DNA of 6,257 nt from Dehalococcoidia bacterium (GTDB lineage: Bacteria > Chloroflexota > Dehalococcoidia > GIF9 > AB-539-J10), in assembly GCA_023129815.1 (NCBI GenBank), contig JAGMBH010000011.1, forward strand, positions 1 through 6,257, given 5' to 3'. This document shows, one piece after another, positions 1 to 6,257 of this stretch (positions within the stretch are counted from its first letter, which is position 1; every line of letters begins with the position of its first letter). Under the pieces are notes generated by a model. That model had not been told where the DNA came from. It made no database searches and worked only from the letters and a program-made list of their open reading frames with translations. The translations under genes were made by a program, and so were the position numbers.

Positions 1-441
1 ATGTGTATTGCTCTAGGTTGTGACCATCGCGGCTTCAGAATAAAACAGGCGATTATGGAATTTCTGCCAAAACTAAATCATGACTATTATGATTTTGGCT
101 GCTATAACATTGAGTCGGTAGACTATCCCGATATTGCTCACAAAGTAGGTGAAGCAGTGACTTCGGGTGACTTTGCCCAAGGCATTTTAATATGCAGCAC
201 TGGCATAGGCATGAGCATGGCAGCTAACAAAATAAAGGGCATAAGAGCAGCTTTATGCCATGATACCTTTACGGCACAACGAGCTCGTGAACACAATGAT
301 GCCAATATCCTGTGCCTTGGGGCTGAGAATATAGATGTTGATTTAGCTTTGGAAATTGTTAGAACCTACCTATCCACCAATTTTGAAGGTGGCAGGCATA
401 TCCTGAGATTAAATAAAATAAAAGCTCTGGAAACAGATTGA
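1..441 (+). CDS. rpiB: Ribose-5-phosphate isomerase B (RpiB/LacAB family)
   Basis: Predicted cytoplasmic isomerase interconverting ribose 5-phosphate and ribulose 5-phosphate in the non-oxidative pentose phosphate pathway. The 146-residue product has the usual family length. Visible signatures are the N-terminal strand with D8-H9 followed by R10-G-F, the active-site segment C65-S-T67-G-I-G with the expected catalytic cysteine and threonine, the AANK and GIRAALC segments, H98-N-D100, and a C-terminal GGRH motif. The ATG is the first base of the window; it fits the family N-terminus well, but its ribosome binding site lies outside the window, so a slightly earlier start cannot be excluded. The gene ends 52 nt before ilvD, and a possible weak terminator overlaps its last codons, so it may or may not belong to the ilv transcript. 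LacA/LacB-type or allose-phosphate isomerase activity is possible, but nothing nearby suggests it. Confidence 0.93.
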   Translation: MCIALGCDHRGFRIKQAIMEFLPKLNHDYYDFGCYNIESVDYPDIAHKVGEAVTSGDFAQGILICSTGIGMSMAANKIKGIRAALCHDTFTAQRAREHNDANILCLGAENIDVDLALEIVRTYLSTNFEGGRHILRLNKIKALETD

Positions 442-475
442 CCCTGCTAGTTATTTGTGCTAGTTTCCACTTTTT
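420..475 (+). terminator. Possible weak intrinsic terminator after rpiB
   Basis: TGGAAAC at 428-434 is exactly complementary to GTTTCCA at 463-469. The outer AAAAG at 420-424 can pair with CTTTT at 470-474 if three bases are bulged. The T-run at 471-475 directly follows the stem. The loop is long (28 nt), the stem is A/T-rich, and the left arm lies inside the last codons of rpiB, so this is only a candidate. If real, it would separate rpiB from the ilv genes or act as a leaky attenuator. Confidence 0.28.
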
Positions 476-493
476 AAATTAAAGGAGAAGCTG

Positions 494-2161
494 ATGAGAA
501 GCGATGTGGTCAAGAAAGGTATCGAACGGGCACCTCACAGGTCATTACTTCATGCTGTAGGTTGCTCCCCAGATGATTGGGATAAACCTTTTATCGGGGT
601 AATTAACAGTTTCAGTGAAGTTGTCCCTGGGCATATTCATTTGCAGTCTATTGCCCGGGCAGTGAAAGAAGGAATTCGCAGTCGAGGTGGAGTGCCTTTT
701 GAAGTTAATACCATAGTGGTCTGTGATGGTATTGCCATGAATCATCCAGGAATGAAGTATAGTCTGCCCAGCCGAGAACTTATCGCTGACTCTGTTGAGA
801 TTTTGGCTGAGGCTCATGCTTTTGATGGTTTAGTTTTTATCCCCAATTGTGACAAGGTAATACCAGGAATGCTGATGGCTGCGGTAAGACTTAACTTGCC
901 TTGCGTATTTGTAAGTGGTGGCCCTATGATGGCGGGAAAGTTTTATCAGGGTAATCAAGCGAAGTCAGCCGACCTTAGCTCAGTTTTCCAAGCGGTGGGC
1001 GAGACCATTAGTGGAAACATGTCTGAAACTGAGCTGGCGGAATTAGAGAGAGTTGCTTGCCCTGGCTGTGGTAGCTGTGCTGGCATGTTTACGGCTAATA
1101 CCATGAATTGCCTTACTGAAGCTTTGGGTATGGCTTTACCTGGTAATGGGACAATACCAGCGGTACAAGCGCGGCGAATCCAATTAGCCTATAAAGCCGG
1201 CCAGCAAGTTATGGATGTGTTGGCTAAGGATATTCGGCCTAAAGACGTCATTACCAGAGATTCCATCTATAATGCCTTCGCTGTAGATATGGCTTTGGGT
1301 GGCAGCACTAATTCTACGTTGCACCTTATGGCCATAGCTCATGAGGCAGGTATTGCCTTCCCGTTGTCTTTGGTAAGTGAAATTAGCCAGCGTATTCCCC
1401 ATATATGTAAATTAAGCCCGGCAAGTGATTATCACATTGAAGATTTAGACTTAGCTGGTGGCATTCCAGCAGTGATGCAGGAGATATGCCAATTGCTAAA
1501 TCTTGAGGCACAAACAGTATTAGGGAAATCAGTGGGCGAGACGATAAAGGAAGCTAAAGTTAAGAATAGAGAGGTAATTCGTAGCCTATCTAATCCCTAT
1601 AGCATTACCGGTGGTATTAGTATATTATTTGGCAATCTAGCGCCTGAAGGTGCAGTGGTGAAAAGCGCTGCTGTAGCTCCCGAGATGCTAATCCATCAGG
1701 GCCCAGCACGGGTCTTCGATAGTGAAGAAGCAGCTACTACGGCAATAATGAAAGGGGAATTCAAATCTGGAGAGGTAATTATCATCCGCTATGAGGGACC
1801 AAAAGGGGGACCCGGGATGCGTGAAATGCTAACGCCGACTTCTCTTGTCAGTGGCATGGATATGGATGATAAGGTGGCTCTGATTACCGATGGTCGCTTC
1901 TCTGGAGCAACAAGGGGCGCTGCTATCGGCCATGTCTCACCTGAGGCAGCAGAGAGGGGTCCTATAGCTGCTGTGAAAGACGGTGATATTGTTAAAATAG
2001 ATATACCTAACCACAAATTAAAGGTAGAATTACCTCAAAAGGAGATAGAACTGCGATTAAACTTATTGCCTCCCTTTAAACCAAAGGTCAAAGCTGGCTA
2101 TCTTAAACGCTATGCTGATAAGGTGACCTCAGCCAGCACTGGAGCAGTGTTTGCTGACTAA
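494..2161 (+). CDS. ilvD: Dihydroxy-acid dehydratase (IlvD)
   Basis: Dehydrates 2,3-dihydroxyisovalerate and 2,3-dihydroxy-3-methylvalerate to the 2-keto acids that give valine and isoleucine; a cytoplasmic Fe-S enzyme. The 555-residue product is full length for the IlvD/Edd family. Visible are C77-D78-G with the metal-ligand aspartate, N118-C119-D120-K121 (cluster cysteine and the lysine that is carbamylated in studied homologues), the C189-P-G-C-G-S-C195-A-G-M cluster segment, and a C-terminal DGRFSG motif with the probable catalytic serine S470. At residues 45-47 it reads PGH, as I recall for E. coli IlvD, rather than the PCN of [2Fe-2S] homologues, so one cluster cysteine is missing; a labile [4Fe-4S] cluster is inferred. 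The ATG has AAAGGAG at 481-487 with a 6-nt gap. It is the first clear gene of the ilv run, 11 nt before ilvB. Sugar-acid dehydratases share the fold, but the context makes IlvD nearly certain. Confidence 0.97.
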   Translation: MRSDVVKKGIERAPHRSLLHAVGCSPDDWDKPFIGVINSFSEVVPGHIHLQSIARAVKEGIRSRGGVPFEVNTIVVCDGIAMNHPGMKYSLPSRELIADSVEILAEAHAFDGLVFIPNCDKVIPGMLMAAVRLNLPCVFVSGGPMMAGKFYQGNQAKSADLSSVFQAVGETISGNMSETELAELERVACPGCGSCAGMFTANTMNCLTEALGMALPGNGTIPAVQARRIQLAYKAGQQVMDVLAKDIRPKDVITRDSIYNAFAVDMALGGSTNSTLHLMAIAHEAGIAFPLSLVSEISQRIPHICKLSPASDYHIEDLDLAGGIPAVMQEICQLLNLEAQTVLGKSVGETIKEAKVKNREVIRSLSNPYSITGGISILFGNLAPEGAVVKSAAVAPEMLIHQGPARVFDSEEAATTAIMKGEFKSGEVIIIRYEGPKGGPGMREMLTPTSLVSGMDMDDKVALITDGRFSGATRGAAIGHVSPEAAERGPIAAVKDGDIVKIDIPNHKLKVELPQKEIELRLNLLPPFKPKVKAGYLKRYADKVTSASTGAVFAD

Positions 2162-2172
2162 GAGGAGCTATT

Positions 2173-3888
2173 ATGAAGAAGACTGGCGCTCAGATTTTGT
2201 GTGAAAGCTTAATTAAAGAGGGTGTAGAAGTTATTTTTGGTATTCTTGGTGGTGCTGTGCTACCGCTATATGATACCCTCCCTCAATATCCCCAACTTCG
2301 GCATATATTGGTTCGTCATGAGCAAGGGGCAGCCCATGCTGCCGATGGCTATGCCAGAGCAACACATAAAGCAGGAGTATGTATAGCTACTTCAGGCCCG
2401 GGAGCTACTAACTTGGTAACCGGGATTGCCAACGCCTTTATGGATTCCTCCCCCATGGTAGCTATAACCGGCCAAGTAGCCAGGCCTTTTATTGGTAAAG
2501 ATGCCTTCCAAGAGGCGGATATTACGGGCATTACGCTTCCTATCACCAAGCACAATTATTCTGTTTCCGATGCCACTGAGCTAGCAGGAACAGTTAAGGA
2601 GGCTTTTTATATTGCCCAGACAGGCAGGCCAGGTCCTGTGCTTATTGATATACCAAGGGATGTGCAGCAAGAGGAAGTAGAATTTGTTTATCCTGACAAG
2701 GTTAATCTGCCAGGCTACAAGTTCATCTCCCGAGGTCATTCAGTTCAGGTCAAAAGGGCAGCCAAGCTTATTAACCAAGCTCAAAGACCCCTTATCATTG
2801 CCGGTAGAGGAATAATTATTTCCCAGGCTCATGATGAGCTCAAGGAATTAGCCGAGAAGGCACAAATACCAGTGGTTAATACACTCCTTGGCCTTGGTTC
2901 TTTTCCCCAAAACCATGTTCTTAGTCTTGGCATGATGGGGATGCATGGCATGGCTTATGCCAACATGGCAGTGCAAAGTGCTGACCTTATCATCGCCATT
3001 GGCATGAGATTTGATGATCGAGCTACGGCAAATACCGGCGGTTTTGCTCCTAATGCCCATATTGTTCATATTGATATTGACCCGGCAGAGATAGGAAAGA
3101 ATGTGCGGGTAGATATGCCCATAGTAGGTGATGTCAAGAATGTATTAAAGGCTATGAATAAGGAAATCGACTCCAGAGACCATCTAGATTGGCTCTCTCA
3201 GTTAGAACAGTGGAGGTATGAGCATCCATCACTGGATATTAGGCAGAATGACGAGCTTTTACCTCAATATGTTATCCAGCAGATTTATGAAGCTACCCGA
3301 GGCAATGCCATAGTAGTTACTGGAGTAGGGCAGAATCAAATGTGGGCCGCACAACATTTCGTTTATACTAAACCAAACAGCTTCATCTCCTCAGGAGGCT
3401 TGGGCACTATGGGGTTTGAGCTTCCCGCTGCTATTGGAGCTAAAGTTGGTTGCCCTGGGGAAATGGTATGGTGCATCGCTGGTGATGGTGGCTTTCAAAT
3501 GACCATTCAAGAATTGGCTACCATAACGCAGGAGAATATTGCTGTAAAAATAGCTATTATTAATAATGGCTATTTGGGGATGGTAAGACAGTGGCAGGAG
3601 TTATTTTATGAGCATCGCTATGTTGATACAAAACTCTGGAACCCGGATTTTGTTAAGATTGCCGAAGCCTATGATATCCCTGGAATAAGAGTAAAACGCA
3701 GGGAGGAGGTAATTCCGGCTATACAGAAAGCAATGGATTACTCTGGGGCTTTTCTTATCGACTTTGTTGTTGAGCCAGAGGAAAATGTCTATCCTATGGT
3801 GCCGCTTGGGGGAAGTTTATCCGAAACTTTAGAACTGCCAAAGGCAGAAATAGTAAGCAGCCACCGCAATATCTCACAAAAGGAGTAA
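2173..3888 (+). CDS. ilvB: Acetohydroxyacid (acetolactate) synthase, large catalytic subunit
   Basis: ThDP-dependent enzyme condensing pyruvate with pyruvate or 2-ketobutyrate, the first committed step to valine, leucine and isoleucine. The 571 residues cover three domains: the N-terminal pyrimidine-binding domain with catalytic E50 in RHEQGAAHAADGYAR; a central FAD/nucleotide-binding domain with the R279-F-D-D-R283 signature of anabolic AHAS; and the C-terminal pyrophosphate-binding domain with G437-D438-G439 and N464-N465-G466, then MVRQW with W474. The RFDDR motif and the adjacent regulatory-subunit gene argue against a catabolic, FAD-independent acetolactate synthase. A103 sits in GQVAR where plant and yeast enzymes have the herbicide-site proline. 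The ATG has AGAGGAG at 2161-2167, overlapping the last base of the ilvD stop, with a 5-nt gap. Its last two codons (AAG GAG) form most of the ribosome binding site of the next gene. Confidence 0.97.
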   Translation: MKKTGAQILCESLIKEGVEVIFGILGGAVLPLYDTLPQYPQLRHILVRHEQGAAHAADGYARATHKAGVCIATSGPGATNLVTGIANAFMDSSPMVAITGQVARPFIGKDAFQEADITGITLPITKHNYSVSDATELAGTVKEAFYIAQTGRPGPVLIDIPRDVQQEEVEFVYPDKVNLPGYKFISRGHSVQVKRAAKLINQAQRPLIIAGRGIIISQAHDELKELAEKAQIPVVNTLLGLGSFPQNHVLSLGMMGMHGMAYANMAVQSADLIIAIGMRFDDRATANTGGFAPNAHIVHIDIDPAEIGKNVRVDMPIVGDVKNVLKAMNKEIDSRDHLDWLSQLEQWRYEHPSLDIRQNDELLPQYVIQQIYEATRGNAIVVTGVGQNQMWAAQHFVYTKPNSFISSGGLGTMGFELPAAIGAKVGCPGEMVWCIAGDGGFQMTIQELATITQENIAVKIAIINNGYLGMVRQWQELFYEHRYVDTKLWNPDFVKIAEAYDIPGIRVKRREEVIPAIQKAMDYSGAFLIDFVVEPEENVYPMVPLGGSLSETLELPKAEIVSSHRNISQKE

Positions 3889-3892
3889 ATTG
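3880..3892 (+). promoter_or_regulatory. Ribosome binding site and TTG start of ilvN, overlapping the ilvB end
   Basis: AAGGAG at 3880-3885 lies in the last codons of ilvB, followed by the ilvB stop TAA (3886-3888), one base, then TTG at 3890. The Shine-Dalgarno-to-start gap is 4 nt. No ATG or GTG nearby would keep the whole ACT domain, so TTG is the most likely start. The arrangement suggests that ribosomes finishing ilvB restart on ilvN. Confidence 0.75.
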
Positions 3893-4381
3893 TCTGATAC
3901 GAAACATACCCTAGTAGCTTTAGTAGAAGATAAGCCTGGTGTGTTGAATAGAGTAGCTAGCCTTTTTCGCCGCCGAGCCTTTAATATACAAAGTCTTGCT
4001 GTGGGGCATAGTGAACAGCCTGGCTTATCTCGCATGACTGTTGTTGTCAGTGGTGATTCTGCAGTGGTGGAACAAGTCAGGAAGCAATTAGACAAACTAA
4101 TCAATGTGATTAGAGTGTCCGATATAACCGAAGAAGATATAGTAGCCAGGGAGTTAGCCTTAATCAAAGTCAACGCTACTGCTTCAACAAGAAGCGAAAT
4201 TATGCAGATCGTGGATATTTTTAGAGCCAATATAGTTGATGTTAGCTCGGATTCAGTAACAGTAGAAGTCACTGGAGACGAGGACAAAGTAGAGTCTCTA
4301 CTCGAACTTCTCCGCAGCTTTGGCATTAAAGAGGTCACCAAAACAGGAAGGGTTGCTCTAACTCGTGGAGACACCCAGTGA
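3890..4381 (+). CDS. ilvN: Acetohydroxyacid synthase, small regulatory subunit (IlvN/IlvH)
   Basis: Regulatory partner of IlvB; in this family it activates the catalytic subunit and confers feedback inhibition by valine. At 163 residues it matches the common IlvH/IlvN length. The N-terminal ACT domain (about residues 6-80) shows VEDKPGVLNRVASLF, RRRAFNIQSL and LSRMTVVVSG. The C-terminal domain (about 85-155) shows ELALIKV, IVDIFRANIVDVS and a final GIKEVTKTGRVALTRG. G17 and N32 match E. coli IlvH G14 and N29, known valine-response positions, while D14 stands where E. coli has N11; aspartate there also occurs in other bacteria as I recall, so feedback sensitivity is not excluded. The start is a TTG one base after the ilvB stop. 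Its TGA stop (4379-4381) coincides with the left edge of the palindromic element, yet the C-terminus looks complete. Confidence 0.95.
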   Translation: MSDTKHTLVALVEDKPGVLNRVASLFRRRAFNIQSLAVGHSEQPGLSRMTVVVSGDSAVVEQVRKQLDKLINVIRVSDITEEDIVARELALIKVNATASTRSEIMQIVDIFRANIVDVSSDSVTVEVTGDEDKVESLLELLRSFGIKEVTKTGRVALTRGDTQ

Positions 4382-4571
4382 AAATCCGAAGCACCAAATC
4401 CTAAAGGAAAACCAAAAGGCAAAAGTAAAAATGCAAAATGACAGGGCAAAATTTAAAAATCAGTTTAGTAAAGCCTTTTTGCATTTTGAATTGTAATTTT
4501 AATTTTTTATCTTTGATTTTTGATATTTGTTAGGATTTGTTTAGGATTTAGATATTAGAAATTAGGATTTC
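4380..4571. repeat. Imperfect A/T-rich palindromic element filling the ilvN-ilvC gap
   Basis: The 208-nt gap is nearly filled by one large degenerate inverted repeat. AAATCCTAAA (4396-4405) is exactly complementary to TTTAGGATTT (4540-4549), and AAAATGCAAAA (4428-4438) to TTTTGCATTTT (4477-4487). The ends also mirror each other: GAAAATCCGAA at 4380-4390 against TTAGGATTTC at 4562-4571. Composition flips across the centre: by my count 44 A and 10 T in 4382-4460, but 16 A and 46 T in 4473-4550. It carries no coding capacity. It resembles the small non-autonomous or hairpin-type intergenic repeats often scattered in environmental bacterial genomes; identity as a MITE-like element is inferred. 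It starts on the ilvN stop codon and ends just before the ilvC ribosome binding site, so it sits in the transcript and may affect ilvC expression or mRNA stability. Confidence 0.65.
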
Positions 4572-4589
4572 TCTGAAGGAGGGAGTGTT

Positions 4590-5591
4590 ATGGCTAAAAT
4601 TTACTATGACAAGGATTCTAACTTAGACTTAATCAAAGGGAAAACGATTGGCATTATCGGCTATGGTAGCCAGGGGCATGCCCATGCCCAGAATCTGAGG
4701 GACAGTGGCTGCCAGGTTATTGTCGCTGAAGCATTAGGCAGTGAAGGCTGGAAAGCAGCAGAAAGCGCTGGTTTTAAGGTAACCAACGCTGCTGAAGTAA
4801 CAAAGCATGCCGATATCATTGTTATGCTTGCTCCAGATAATTTACATCCACTAATCTACCATGAGTCAATCAAGAAGGAACTAGCTAAAGGCAAAACCTT
4901 GATGTTCGCTCACGGCTTTAATATCCATTATTCACAAATTGTATCGCCTCTTGATGTCGATGTTAGCATGATAGCTCCTAAAGGCCCGGGGCATATACTA
5001 CGCCGACTTTACATTGAGGGCTCAGGTATCCCGGCTTTAGTTGCTATACACCAAGATGCCTCGGGTAAAGCAAAGGATATTGCTCTAGCTTATGCCAAAG
5101 GCATCGGCTGTGCTAGGGCTGGGGTTCTGGAAACAACTTTTGCTGAGGAAACCGAAACTGACCTTTTCGGTGAACAAACAGTGCTCTGTGGAGGGATATC
5201 ATCCTTAGTCAAGGCTGGCTTCGAGACTTTGGTGGAAGCTGGCTACCAACCAGAGATCGCTTATTTTGAGTGTTTCCATGAGTTGAAGCTCATTGTTGAC
5301 CTTATGTATCAAGGTGGCTTGAATTACATGAGGTACTCTGTAAGCGACACGGCTGAGTATGGCGATTATACTCGGGGACCGCGGGTTATCAACGATTTAG
5401 TCAAGGAGGAGATGGAGCAAATCCTGGCAGAGATTCAGGATGGCAGCTTTGCCAGAGAATGGATTTTGGAAAACCAAGCTGGCCGTCCCAGCTTCAATGC
5501 TCTGAAGCGGAGGGATGCAGAACACCCTATTGAAATCGTAGGCAAAAAGCTTAGAGATATGATGCCTTGGCTGAAAGGAGCTAGTAGCTAG
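4590..5591 (+). CDS. ilvC: Ketol-acid reductoisomerase, class I (short form)
   Basis: Mg-dependent isomerisation and NAD(P)H reduction of acetolactate or acetohydroxybutyrate to the dihydroxy acid used by IlvD. At 333 residues it is the short class I type. The N-terminal Rossmann domain has G24-Y-G-S-Q-G29-H-A-H-A. H108 (AHGFNIHY) is the conserved active-site histidine. The knotted helical domain has the metal ligands D191 and E195 (ETDLFGEQ), E227 and E231 (FECFHE), and substrate-binding S252 in SVSDTAEYG. The cofactor loop, residues 46-54, reads AEALGSEGW where typical NADPH enzymes read roughly GLRxGSxSW: the arginine and second serine are lost and glutamate E47 appears at the end of strand 2, which points to NADH use (inference). 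The ATG has AAGGAGG at 4576-4582 with a 7-nt gap. It follows the palindromic element and lies 34 nt before leuA. Confidence 0.97.
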   Translation: MAKIYYDKDSNLDLIKGKTIGIIGYGSQGHAHAQNLRDSGCQVIVAEALGSEGWKAAESAGFKVTNAAEVTKHADIIVMLAPDNLHPLIYHESIKKELAKGKTLMFAHGFNIHYSQIVSPLDVDVSMIAPKGPGHILRRLYIEGSGIPALVAIHQDASGKAKDIALAYAKGIGCARAGVLETTFAEETETDLFGEQTVLCGGISSLVKAGFETLVEAGYQPEIAYFECFHELKLIVDLMYQGGLNYMRYSVSDTAEYGDYTRGPRVINDLVKEEMEQILAEIQDGSFAREWILENQAGRPSFNALKRRDAEHPIEIVGKKLRDMMPWLKGASS

Positions 5592-5595
5592 AAAA

Positions 5596-5620
5596 CTCCT
5601 TGAGTCGGCTACCAAGGAGG
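5596..5620 (+). promoter_or_regulatory. Hairpin sequestering the leuA ribosome binding site
   Basis: CTCCTTG at 5596-5602 is exactly complementary to CAAGGAG at 5613-5619, which contains nearly all of the leuA Shine-Dalgarno AAGGAGG (5614-5620, 5 nt before the ATG). The 10-nt loop can add AG/CT pairs (5603-5604 with 5609-5610) closing a TCGG tetraloop with two bases bulged. The stem begins 4 nt after the ilvC stop (5589-5591), so a ribosome ending ilvC would be expected to open it. The pairing is seen directly; a role in translational coupling is inferred. Confidence 0.5.
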
Positions 5621-5625
5621 ATTAA

Positions 5626-6257
5626 ATGGATAAAGTAATTATTTTTGACACTACCTTAAGGGATGGTGAACAAGCGGCAGGGGCAAGTCTAAATGCTCAG
5701 GAAAAGCTAGAAATAGCTAAGCAATTGGATAGGCTTGGCGTTGATGTTATTGAAGCTGGTTTTCCTATTAGCTCGCCTGGCGATTTTGAAGCTGTTCAAC
5801 TTATCAGCAGAGAGGTTCGGCGTCCCATAATTTGCGCTTTATCCCATGCCAATGCTGTGGCTGTGGATAGAGCTTGGCAGGCAATTAAGGAGGCAGTTCA
5901 CCCCCGAATCCACGTTTTCCTCTCTGCCTCGGATATCCACCTTCTCTACCAGCTTAATAAAAGCCGAGAGGAAATTCTGGAGATGGCTCAGAAAATGGTG
6001 GCTCGAGCTAAAAGTTATGTTGACGATGTTGAGTTCTCACCTATGGATGCCAGTCGCACTGAGCCTGCTTACCTCTATCATATCTTGGAAGCTGCGATTG
6101 ATGCTGGGGCAACCACAGTAAACATACCTGATACTGTAGGCTATGCTACACCACAGGAATTTGGCAGCTTGATCCAAAGCATTCTAGTTAATGTGCCCAA
6201 TATCCATAAAGCCGTAGTAAGCATTCATTGCCATAATGATTTAGGATTAGCGGTAGC
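5626..6257 (+). CDS. leuA: 2-isopropylmalate synthase (LeuA), N-terminal part, cut by window end
   Basis: Condenses acetyl-CoA with 2-ketoisovalerate, the first committed step to leucine. The ATG at 5626 opens a frame that runs without a stop to the window edge: 210 codons plus two bases, less than half of the usual LeuA length of about 500 residues. The HMGL-like TIM barrel is clear: FD8-TTLRDGEQ with metal ligand D8 and catalytic R12, [15 protein letters not shown] (43-57), [32 protein letters not shown], and the metal-binding H201-C-H203-N-D205. Residues 17-18 after GEQ are AA where SP is usual. The NIPDTVGY segment and the ilv context favour LeuA over citramalate or homocitrate synthase, but the C-terminal allosteric domain that would help decide is outside the window. 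The ribosome binding site AAGGAGG at 5614-5620 can be masked by a hairpin. It follows ilvC by 34 nt, so it is likely in the same transcript. Confidence 0.92.
   Translation, partial: MDKVIIFDTTLRDGEQAAGASLNAQEKLEIAKQLDRLGVDVIEAGFPISSPGDFEAVQLISREVRRPIICALSHANAVAVDRAWQAIKEAVHPRIHVFLSASDIHLLYQLNKSREEILEMAQKMVARAKSYVDDVEFSPMDASRTEPAYLYHILEAAIDAGATTVNIPDTVGYATPQEFGSLIQSILVNVPNIHKAVVSIHCHNDLGLAV

Noticed and set aside
446..465. Direct repeat GCTAGTT at 446-452 and 459-465
   Set aside because: Two short copies only; no evidence that it is more than chance, and the CTAG core is self-complementary.
438..466. Possible ilvD promoter: TTGACC at 438-443 and TAGTTT at 461-466 with 17-nt spacing
   Set aside because: The -35 is good (5 of 6) but the -10 matches only 3 of 6, and it would lie inside the possible terminator stem; too weak to call.
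3835..3847. Small perfect hairpin CTGCC-AAA-GGCAG near the end of ilvB
   Set aside because: Only 5 bp, inside coding sequence, with no T-run; likely incidental.
3874..4449. Long open frame on the minus strand covering ilvN (191 codons)
   Set aside because: It is antisense to a clear ACT-domain protein, its translation is low-complexity and rich in Ser, Leu and Thr, and no domain is recognisable.
4527..4556. Possible ilvC promoter in the palindromic element (TTGTTA, then TAGATA or GATATT)
   Set aside because: Matches are partial, and sequence this A/T-rich yields such hexamers by chance.
5579..5591. Repeat AGCTAG-T-AGCTAG at the ilvC end
   Set aside because: Explained by the codons for Ala-Ser-Ser-stop; no sign of an attachment site.
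5846..6121. Open frame of 91 codons on the + strand inside leuA
   Set aside because: It lies in another frame of leuA, which has clear conserved motifs throughout; its Trp- and Leu-rich translation resembles no family.

Overview
The window is a compact block of branched-chain amino acid biosynthesis genes, all on the + strand: rpiB (1-441), ilvD (494-2161), ilvB (2173-3888), ilvN/ilvH (3890-4381), ilvC (4590-5591) and the first 210 codons of leuA (5626 to the window end). No RNA gene, insertion-sequence transposase, CRISPR array or phage gene was seen.

Organism: a bacterium of moderate GC content by eye, with AGGAGG-type ribosome binding sites and a short (class I) ketol-acid reductoisomerase. 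The order rpiB-ilvD-ilvB-ilvN-ilvC-leuA, the protein character and an A/T-rich palindromic intergenic repeat make me think of Chloroflexota of the Dehalococcoidia type. This rests on recalled gene order and general protein feel, not on a search, so treat it as a moderate-confidence guess. An anaerobic lifestyle would fit but is not shown.

Layout: rpiB is a sugar-phosphate isomerase that may end in a weak terminator just before ilvD. From ilvD onward the genes look like one operon. ilvD-ilvB are 11 nt apart and ilvB-ilvN 1 nt apart, with a TTG start for ilvN. ilvN-ilvC are separated by 208 nt almost filled by an imperfect palindromic A/T-rich element. ilvC-leuA are 34 nt apart, and that gap can fold into a hairpin hiding the leuA ribosome binding site.

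Pathway: IlvB and IlvN form acetohydroxyacid synthase. IlvC reduces and isomerises its product, and IlvD dehydrates the diol to the 2-keto acid precursor of valine or isoleucine. LeuA diverts 2-ketoisovalerate to leucine. An aminotransferase and leuC/D/B are not in the window and may lie downstream.

No new system is evident. The points most worth a second look are the unusual cofactor loop of IlvC (suggesting NADH use), the palindromic repeat inside the operon, and the hairpin before leuA.
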